Shown here: piece after piece, positions 1 through 4,309 of the stretch | Position numbering within the stretch: the first letter of the stretch is position 1 | Layout: the number at the start of each line of letters is the position of its first letter | NCBI GenBank assembly: GCA_945888535.1 | Contig: CAMDAN010000129.1 | Span: 1-5,479 of the forward strand | Source: Bordetella parapertussis | Lineage (GTDB): Bacteria > Pseudomonadota > Gammaproteobacteria > Burkholderiales > Burkholderiaceae_C | Length of the DNA stretch: 5,479 nt | Direction: 5' to 3' | Made by a program: the position numbers and the translations under genes | Notes under the pieces: model-generated | Told to the model about the DNA's origin: nothing | The model's database searches: none | What the model saw: only the letters and a program-made list of their open reading frames with translations

Positions 1-795
1 ATTGCAGTGCCTTTGGTGTTGCTGGGCTTGGTGGCAGCGCACATCATTGCCTTGCATGAAGTGGGATCTAACAACCCGGATGGCGTTGAAATCAAGGCCA
101 CCAAAGGTGCCGATGGACATCCCTTGGATGGCATCCCTTTTCATCCTTATTACACCATTCATGACATTTTTGCTGTGAGCATGTTTTTGATGGTCTTTAC
201 TGCCATCATTTTCTTCGCTCCGGAATTCGGCGGTTACTTCTTGGAGTACAACAACTTCATTCCTGCAGACCCCCTACAAACGCCTTTGCATATTGCACCT
301 GTTTGGTATTTCACGCCTTATTACTCCATGTTGCGGGCGATCACTGATGAAATGATGATTGCATTAATTGCCTGTGTGTGGGCCGCGGCTGCTTTGAGCG
401 TATTCAAATTCAAAATGCCGGCCGTTTTCAAGGGCCTGATTGTGGGCGCTGCGGTGGCTGTGACGGTCATGATGCTGTCGATTGACGCCAAGTTTTGGGG
501 CGTCGTTGTCATGGGCGGCGCAGTGATTATTTTGTTCTTCTTGCCTTGGCTTGATAACAGCCCAGTGAAGTCCATCCGCTACCGCCCTGATTGGCATAAA
601 TACATGTACGGTGTGTTTGTGGTCAATTTTGTAGTCTTAGCGTATTTGGGTGTACAACCCCCCTCGGCGATTGGTGAGCGTGTGTCACAAGTAGGAACAT
701 TGTTTTACTTTGGTTTCTTTTTGTTGATGCCTTGGTGGAGTGGTTTGGGTCAAGCCAAACCGGTTCCTGATCGTGTTACCTTTGCTGCGCACTGA
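1..795 (+). CDS. petB: Cytochrome b of the bc1 complex (3' part, N-terminus outside window)
   Basis: This is the membrane quinol-oxidising subunit of the bc1 complex (complex III), which passes electrons from ubiquinol to the Rieske protein and, through two b hemes, back to the inner quinone site. The frame is open from base 1, so 264 C-terminal residues are visible and no start is present. His14 of the fragment (bases 40-42) matches the heme bH ligand in the last core helix, and His19 in LHEVGSNNP (bases 55-57) matches the conserved Qi-site histidine. The Qo-site motif is PVWY (residues 100-103, bases 298-309) instead of PEWY. About five or six hydrophobic helices follow, including extra ones beyond the usual mitochondrial C-terminus, with the link LDNSPVKSIRYRP; this extended form is familiar from betaproteobacteria. 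The stop lies 16 bases before petC, so the two are surely co-transcribed. Identity is very secure. Confidence 0.97.
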   Translation: MAVPLVLLGLVAAHIIALHEVGSNNPDGVEIKATKGADGHPLDGIPFHPYYTIHDIFAVSMFLMVFTAIIFFAPEFGGYFLEYNNFIPADPLQTPLHIAPVWYFTPYYSMLRAITDEMMIALIACVWAAAALSVFKFKMPAVFKGLIVGAAVAVTVMMLSIDAKFWGVVVMGGAVIILFFLPWLDNSPVKSIRYRPDWHKYMYGVFVVNFVVLAYLGVQPPSAIGERVSQVGTLFYFGFFLLMPWWSGLGQAKPVPDRVTFAAH

Positions 796-811
796 GTCGG
801 AGTTCACTGAA

Positions 812-1570
812 ATGAAAAAAATCTTACTAAGCGCAGTGCTCGTACTGGCATCCATTTCTGGTGCTCATGCCGCTACTGGCGGTATTGCGTGGGACAAGGC
901 GCCCAACAACACCAATGACCTCGCGGCGTTGCAAAACGGCGCCAAGTTGTTCGTGAACTACTGTTTGAACTGCCACTCCGCAGCCTTCATGCGCTTTAAC
1001 CGTCTGAAAGACATTGGTTTAACTGACCAGCAAATCAAAGACAACTTGCTTTTTACGACAGACAAAGTCGGCGAAACCATGAAGTCCGCGATTGATCCTC
1101 GCCAGGCAAAAGAGTGGTTTGGTGCGAATCCTCCTGATTTGACCTTGGTTGCGCGCTCACGCTCCGCTGCGGGCCAGGGAACAGGTGCGGATTACTTGTA
1201 CACCTACTTGCGAACCTACTACGTAGACGACGCCAAAGCCACGGGCTGGAACAATTTGGCATTTCCTAACGTGGGTATGCCCCATGTGCTGTGGGAGCTA
1301 CAAGGTAAGCGTGCCCCTGTCTATGCAACAGAAATGGTGCATGGCCATGAAGCCCAAGTATTCAAAGGTTGGGAGCAGATCTCTCCTGGCAAGTTGACGC
1401 CTGTTCAATACGATCAGGCCATAGGCGACTTGGTCAGCTACCTTCAATGGATGGCCGAGCCGTCCCAAAACACCCGCGTTCGCGTAGGGGTGTGGGTCCT
1501 TTTGTTCCTCTCGGTCATGACGTTTGTGACGTGGCGATTGAATGCTGCGTTTTGGAAGAATATCAAGTAA
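812..1570 (+). CDS. petC: Cytochrome c1 of the bc1 complex
   Basis: This is the heme-c subunit of complex III, anchored in the inner membrane and facing the periplasm, where it takes electrons from the Rieske protein and hands them to a soluble cytochrome c. The 252-residue product has a signal peptide (MKKILLSAVL..., predicted cleavage after AHA at residue 20), the heme attachment motif C51-L-N-C54-H55, the family motif PPDLTLVARSR (108-118), a probable axial Met156 in NVGMPH, and a C-terminal anchor helix at about 225-245 followed by Trp, Arg and Lys residues. The frame is open further upstream to a possible start at 740 inside petB, but ATG 812 is chosen because it opens the signal peptide directly and has GGAG at 799-802, 9 bases away. 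It lies 16 bases after petB and closes the operon before a terminator-like hairpin. Confidence 0.97.
   Translation: MKKILLSAVLVLASISGAHAATGGIAWDKAPNNTNDLAALQNGAKLFVNYCLNCHSAAFMRFNRLKDIGLTDQQIKDNLLFTTDKVGETMKSAIDPRQAKEWFGANPPDLTLVARSRSAAGQGTGADYLYTYLRTYYVDDAKATGWNNLAFPNVGMPHVLWELQGKRAPVYATEMVHGHEAQVFKGWEQISPGKLTPVQYDQAIGDLVSYLQWMAEPSQNTRVRVGVWVLLFLSVMTFVTWRLNAAFWKNIK
1538..1566 (+). promoter_or_regulatory. Weak candidate sigma-70 promoter for sspAB inside the petC end
   Basis: TTGAAT (1538-1543) and TATCAA (1561-1566) are separated by 17 bases, each matching the consensus at four of six positions. Transcription would start near 1573, placing both hairpins below in the sspA leader. This is a pattern match only; no room for a promoter exists between the terminator hairpin and the sspA ribosome site, which is why an upstream start was sought. 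Confidence 0.18.
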
Positions 1571-1584
1571 TTTGTGAGTCGTGT

Positions 1585-1610
1585 TTGTCAGTCGCCTAGG
1601 CGTTTGACGA
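1585..1610 (+). promoter_or_regulatory. Imperfect stem-loop or operator-like dyad upstream of sspA
   Basis: The left arm TTGTCAGTCGC (1585-1595) can pair with GCGTTTGACGA (1600-1610) around the loop CTAG, with two G-T wobbles and one T-T mismatch. The core CGCCTAGGCG (1593-1602) is a perfect 10-base palindrome. It lies 7 bases before the terminator hairpin. It could be an RNA hairpin in the sspA leader or a protein-binding dyad; nothing in the sequence decides between these. Confidence 0.3.
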
Positions 1611-1617
1611 TCAATTT

Positions 1618-1650
1618 AGAGTGGGCTCGCCGCGGCAGTCCACTCTTTTT
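1618..1650 (+). terminator. Intrinsic terminator between petC and sspA
   Basis: AGAGTGG (1618-1624) pairs perfectly with CCACTCT (1640-1646). The stem can extend by G-T, C-G and T-A pairs, then past a bulged C by two further G-C pairs to a CGCG loop. A run of T residues (1646-1650) follows, then AATTTTT. This is the classic form of a Rho-independent terminator and would end the bc1 operon. It lies only 7 bases before the AGGAG of sspA, so it may also limit sspA transcription as an attenuator. Confidence 0.7.
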
Positions 1651-1671
1651 AATTTTTAGGAGTCCTTAGCC

Positions 1672-2283
1672 ATGATGGTGCTGTATTCAGGTACAACCTG
1701 CCCTTTCTCTCACCGTTGCCGTTTTGTTTTGTTTGAAAAAGGCATGGACTTTGAAATCCGTGATGTCGACTTGTACAACAAGCCGGAAGACATCAATGTC
1801 ATGAATCCGTACGGACAGGTTCCAATTTTGGTCGAGCGCGATTTGATTTTGTACGAGTCCAACATCATTAATGAGTACATCGATGAGCGCTTTCCGCATC
1901 CTCAGCTGATGCCCGGCGATCCAGTCGACCGCGCCCGCGTCCGTCTCTTTCTACTGAATTTTGAAAAAGAATTGTTTGTGCACGTGGCTACTTTGGAGTC
2001 TCGCGCTTCAAAGGGAAATGAAAAAGCTTTGGAAAAAGCCCGCTCGCACATTCGCGATCGTTTAACCCAATTGGCCCCTGTGTTTCTTAAAAACAAATTC
2101 ATGATGGGCGATAACTTCTCCATGCTGGATGTGGCGATCGCTCCCCTGTTGTGGCGTTTGGAGTACTACGGAATTGACTTGAGTAAGAACGCGGCACCTT
2201 TGTTGAAGTACGCCGAGCGCATTTTTTCTCGGCCTGCTTACATTGAAGCATTGACGCCCTCTGAAAAAGTGATGCGCAAGTAG
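1672..2283 (+). CDS. sspA: Stringent starvation protein A (GST-fold RNA polymerase-associated protein)
   Basis: SspA has a glutathione-transferase fold but in E. coli acts by binding RNA polymerase and altering transcription during starvation and acid stress. The 203-residue product has an N-terminal thioredoxin-like domain (about 1-80) with CPFSHRC at 10-16, a cis-proline loop GQVPIL (48-53) and YESNIINEYIDERF (61-74). An all-helical domain follows (about 85-203) with DNFSMLDVAIAPLLWRLE. Pro75-His76-Pro77 corresponds to the surface PHP of E. coli SspA needed for its transcriptional role. Unlike the E. coli protein, it has a Cys at the position used catalytically in omega-type transferases. 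ATG 1672 is chosen over ATG 1675 because AGGAG (1658-1662) is 9 bases before it; one residue hangs on this. It is followed by sspB after 34 bases. Family and symbol are secure; enzymatic activity is open. Confidence 0.95.
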   Translation: MMVLYSGTTCPFSHRCRFVLFEKGMDFEIRDVDLYNKPEDINVMNPYGQVPILVERDLILYESNIINEYIDERFPHPQLMPGDPVDRARVRLFLLNFEKELFVHVATLESRASKGNEKALEKARSHIRDRLTQLAPVFLKNKFMMGDNFSMLDVAIAPLLWRLEYYGIDLSKNAAPLLKYAERIFSRPAYIEALTPSEKVMRK

Positions 2284-2317
2284 TTCACTGATCAACTCAA
2301 CGTCTGCGAGATTGAGT

Positions 2318-2737
2318 ATGGATACTTTAGAGGCGACCTCCACGCGGCCTTATTTGGTTCGTGCAATGTACGAGTGGTGTGTGGACAATGGCCTCACTCC
2401 ATTCCTGGTAGTTTCTGTGGATTCAAGTGTGCGGGTTCCCCAAGAGTTTGTGCGTGATGGCGAGATTGTTCTTAACGTCAGCTCTGGGGCAACCAACCAA
2501 CTCAGTATGGGCAATGCGTTCATTGAGTTCAAAGGTCGGTTCAGCGGAGTCGCCCGCGATATTGTGGTTCCCATGGAGCGCGTGTCTGCTATATACGCGC
2601 GTGAAAACGGCCAAGGCATGACGTTCCCAGTTCATTCCGTTGACAAGGATAAAGGCGATAAGACGGAGAACCCTGCCGCGTCTGCGCAACTTGAGTCACC
2701 TCCAAAGCCCCGACCCGCTTTGACACGGATTAAATAA
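2318..2737 (+). CDS. sspB: ClpXP specificity-enhancing factor SspB
   Basis: SspB is a cytosolic dimeric adaptor that binds the ssrA tag on proteins from stalled ribosomes and delivers them to the ClpXP protease. The product is 139 residues. The folded substrate-binding domain covers about residues 7-108 and carries the family hallmarks STRPYLVRAMYEWCVDNG at the N-terminus, PFLVV, and VLNVSSGATNQL in the middle. A hydrophilic, probably disordered linker (about 107-131) leads to the last eight residues RPALTRIK (132-139), which match the ClpX-binding tail of E. coli SspB (RPALRVVK). The adaptor should therefore be complete. ATG 2318 is preferred over the in-frame TTG at 2312 because GAG (2308-2310) is 7 bases before it and too close to 2312. 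It sits 34 bases after sspA, with no sign of its own promoter, so the pair is likely one operon. Confidence 0.95.
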   Translation: MDTLEATSTRPYLVRAMYEWCVDNGLTPFLVVSVDSSVRVPQEFVRDGEIVLNVSSGATNQLSMGNAFIEFKGRFSGVARDIVVPMERVSAIYARENGQGMTFPVHSVDKDKGDKTENPAASAQLESPPKPRPALTRIK

Positions 2738-2779
2738 ATAACAACGGCGCTCGCGGAGAAAAGCCAGCACATGCTGGGT

Positions 2780-2785
2780 TAGAAT
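2780..2785 (+). promoter_or_regulatory. Candidate -10 box of the tRNA-Thr gene
   Basis: TAGAAT matches the -10 consensus at five of six positions and would place the transcript start near 2792, just before the mature tRNA 5' end. No convincing -35 box lies 16-18 bases upstream. A small dyad, CCAGC/GCTGG with a 4-base loop (2764-2777), occupies the would-be spacer. The tRNA could also be served by read-through from sspAB, as no terminator is seen after sspB. Confidence 0.3.
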
Positions 2786-2794
2786 TCAGCCCGT

Positions 2795-2870
2795 GCCGCT
2801 TTAGCTCAGTTGGTAGAGCAACCGCCTTGTAAGCGGTAGGTCGTCAGTTCGAATCCGACAAGCGGCACCA
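2795..2870 (+). tRNA. tRNA-Thr, anticodon UGU
   Basis: The 76 bases fold into a full cloverleaf. The acceptor stem is GCCGCTT (2795-2801) with AAGCGGC (2860-2866), perfectly paired. The D stem is GCTC/GAGC (2804-2807, 2816-2819). The anticodon stem is ACCGC/GCGGT (2821-2825, 2833-2837) with loop CTTGTAA and anticodon TGT at 2828-2830, which reads ACA threonine codons. The variable loop is AGGTC. The T loop is TTCGAAT (2848-2854). The discriminator is A2867 and CCA (2868-2870) is encoded. The T stem has one A-C mismatch (2846 against 2856). It lies 57 bases after sspB and 7 bases before the end of the convergent dciA gene. Confidence 0.97.
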
Positions 2871-2877
2871 TTTCATA

Positions 2878-3192
2878 CTAGTTTCCTTTGCCCGCCATGG
2901 CAACCTTGAGACGAATCTGCGTAACATCCCACCCTTTGATGCGCAAGTGGGATTGCATTGCAGGGATAAGCTGCCTGAGTTTGGATGCGATGGCGTTATT
3001 GTCTAGAACCAAACACCACACCGTACCCTCTACGGGGCCGGCTTTTATGCCAGAACGCAATAAGGGCGGTATAAGATGCTCTACAGATTTCAAACGCGAT
3101 GCTGAATCGGTCGCCAATTCTGCCAAGCGTGCGAGGGCAGGAGACTCTTGCGTTGCCTCTAGTACCGTCCAAGCTTTGTGGTGACGATGCAT
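2878..3192 (-). CDS. dciA: Short DUF721 / DciA-type protein, probable replicative helicase loader
   Basis: DUF721 proteins include DciA, which loads the DnaB replicative helicase in bacteria that lack DnaC or DnaI. The 104-residue product starts MHRHHKAW and has RLAELATDSASRLKSVEHLIPP (about 22-43), a Gly-rich turn, EGTVWCLVLDNNAIASKLRQLIPAM (about 55-79) and a last strand WDVTQIRLKV. This is consistent with the small KH-like fold of the family. It ends almost directly after that fold, whereas V. cholerae DciA has about 157 residues with a disordered tail required for loading. ATG 3192 is the only Met near the N-terminus, yet it has no recognisable ribosome-binding site. The gene is divergent from the M23 gene (23 bases) and convergent with tRNA-Thr (7 bases). 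A dciA – M23 – secA neighbourhood is, to my knowledge, also found in pseudomonads. Family is secure; the loader role is inferred. Confidence 0.85.
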   Translation of the reverse strand: MHRHHKAWTVLEATQESPALARLAELATDSASRLKSVEHLIPPLLRSGIKAGPVEGTVWCLVLDNNAIASKLRQLIPAMQSHLRIKGWDVTQIRLKVAMAGKGN

Positions 3193-3215
3193 ATATTCAA
3201 TAAGGAGCAGTCCGC
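3193..3215. promoter_or_regulatory. 23-base gap between divergent start codons, with M23 ribosome site
   Basis: This is the whole intergenic space between dciA (minus) and the M23 gene (plus). It holds AAGGAG (3202-3207), the ribosome site of the M23 gene 8 bases before its ATG. A -10-like TATATT (3192-3197) on the plus strand and GATAAT (read from 3230 to 3225) on the minus strand have no good -35 partners. Any promoters must reach into the opposite gene's coding region. Confidence 0.35.
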
Positions 3216-4151
3216 ATGCAACTGATTATCACGGATTCTCGACTGGCTAAAAGCCGGGTCCTGCAAGTGGGCGGATTGGCGCTGGCTTTGTGGTTAACGG
3301 GCATTTTCTTGGTGGTCACGCTGATCTCCGGTGCGGTTTACCACTGGGTCCTTTTAAAAGGTGCCCGAGAGGGTTGGCCTGTGATCAGCACCGTGATGCG
3401 GTTTGTGGTGCGTGAAGAATTTGAGCAAAGAGACCGCTTTTTGCGTGAAAACATCGAAGTCATGGCCAAAAAAACAGGCGAATTGCAAGCCAAGATGCTG
3501 CAGTTGCAATCCCTCGCGGAGCGGGTGTCCGGTTTGGCAGGGATCAACCCCGAGGCGATTAAGGTGCAGCCTGGTCAAGGGGGTGCGTTGGTCGCCGGTC
3601 GAAACCTTTCGCTTCAGGAATTGGAAGCCACATTGCAACTTTTGGATCAAACGGCAAGCCAGCGCACCGATGTGATGACGGCGATTGAGTCCAGATTGTT
3701 CGAGCAAAAAATGAAAAAAATGATGATCCCGACCCAGTCCCCTGTTCCTAACGTGGCAACGGGTTCTGGTTTTGGAATGCGCATTGACCCTTTTCGTGGT
3801 CTTTCAGCCGTCCATGAAGGCTTGGATTTCCCGGCAACGCCTGGAACGCCTATTTACGCAGCCGCCGGTGGGGTCGTGGTGACCCAAGAATTTCATTTCC
3901 AGTTTGGCAATTTTCTAGAAATCGACCATGGCAACGATTTACTAACGCGATATGCCCACTCGTCCAGAGTGTTCGTGAAAAAAGGCGACCTCGTCAAAAG
4001 GGGTCAAAAAATAGCCGAGGTCGGGAGTTCTGGACGCTCCACCGGTTCTCACCTCCATTTCGAGGTCTTGGTCAAGGGCGTTGCGCACGACCCACAAAGG
4101 TTTTTAGCTGCCTCTTCGCTAAAGCCGGCAATCGCCACTGCGCAACGGTAA
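3216..4151 (+). CDS. Membrane-anchored M23 (LytM-type) metallopeptidase
   Basis: M23 enzymes are zinc peptidases that cut peptidoglycan cross-bridges or, when degenerate, activate amidases. The 311-residue product has a short cytoplasmic start, one membrane helix (about 18-40), a charged, probably coiled-coil periplasmic segment (about 65-108), a linker with further helices to about 170, and a C-terminal M23 domain (about 180-297). The domain has all key residues: zinc ligands His200 and Asp204 (HEGLD) and His281 (HLHFE), with catalytic His248 (YAHSS) and His279. It is therefore expected to be active on the wall, unlike the degenerate activator type. The start is set by AAGGAG at 3202-3207. 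It is co-directional with secA 139 bases downstream, a known neighbour pair whose functional link is unclear. Exact substrate and gene name cannot be told from the sequence. Confidence 0.93.
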   Translation: MQLIITDSRLAKSRVLQVGGLALALWLTGIFLVVTLISGAVYHWVLLKGAREGWPVISTVMRFVVREEFEQRDRFLRENIEVMAKKTGELQAKMLQLQSLAERVSGLAGINPEAIKVQPGQGGALVAGRNLSLQELEATLQLLDQTASQRTDVMTAIESRLFEQKMKKMMIPTQSPVPNVATGSGFGMRIDPFRGLSAVHEGLDFPATPGTPIYAAAGGVVVTQEFHFQFGNFLEIDHGNDLLTRYAHSSRVFVKKGDLVKRGQKIAEVGSSGRSTGSHLHFEVLVKGVAHDPQRFLAASSLKPAIATAQR

Positions 4152-4174
4152 AATCGACGGTTTTAGTGGCGCCA

Positions 4175-4309
4175 ATGAAAGAGACTCGGCAAGAGTCACT
4201 TTTACCCACCGCCCGCCGTGTTTTTAACGAATTGAAAAAGGACTGCGCTGTTCTGCACCCCTTAGTGGGATGTGGGCCAGTCTTGAACCCATGCCCCTTA
4301 AATTTTTGA
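4175..4309 (+). CDS. Possible leader ORF (44 codons) overlapping the secA start
   Basis: ATG 4175 opens a frame of 44 residues ending at TGA 4307-4309, so its last 19 bases overlap the first codons of secA in another frame. The peptide begins [15 protein letters not shown] and ends LNPCPLNF, with Cys at 24, 33 and 40 and a Gly-Cys-Gly-Pro at 32-35. It has no signal sequence, no membrane helix and no SecM-like arrest motif (the Arg-Ala-Gly-Pro core is absent). Its ribosome site is poor (AGTGG, 4165-4169). It might couple translation to secA, but a frame of this size can occur by chance, especially as it is already open back into the M23 gene. I do not recognise the peptide. Confidence 0.2.
   Translation: MKETRQESLLPTARRVFNELKKDCAVLHPLVGCGPVLNPCPLNF
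4178..4203 (+). terminator. Weak terminator-like hairpin in the secA leader
   Basis: AAAG-A-GACTC (4178-4187) can pair with GAGTC-A-CTTT (4193-4202) around the loop GGCAA, with one A-A mismatch, and runs into four T residues (4200-4203). It could end some M23 transcripts or attenuate read-through into secA. The stem is AT-rich outside the five-pair core and the T run is short, so strength is doubtful. Confidence 0.3.

Noticed and set aside
740..811. Upstream extension of petC starting inside petB
   Set aside because: It would put 24 residues before a clear signal peptide, and ATG 812 has its own GGAG at good spacing.
801..2291. Ten-base repeat AGTTCACTGA at 801-810 and 2282-2291, both near gene starts
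   Set aside because: Several 10-base repeats are expected by chance in a window of this length, and the sites have no shared structural context.
2720..2740. Perfect -35 hexamer TTGACA at 2720-2725 at the end of sspB
   Set aside because: No -10 box lies at 15-19 bases; the TAAATA elements are too close and TAGAAT at 2780 is far too distant.
2795..2870. tRNA as a mobile-element attachment site
   Set aside because: No integrase, no repeat of the tRNA 3' end, and conserved housekeeping genes on both sides.
2888..3184. Plus-strand ORF of 98 codons opposite dciA
   Set aside because: It is almost fully antisense to a recognisable DUF721 gene, has no family features, and abundant Cys/Arg/Ser of the kind seen in shadow frames.
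4268..4279. Gly-Cys-Gly-Pro of the leader peptide as a SecM-type arrest site
   Set aside because: The essential Arg-Ala before Gly-Pro is missing, spacing to the upstream Phe differs, there is no signal sequence, and a ribosome stalled here would cover the secA start.
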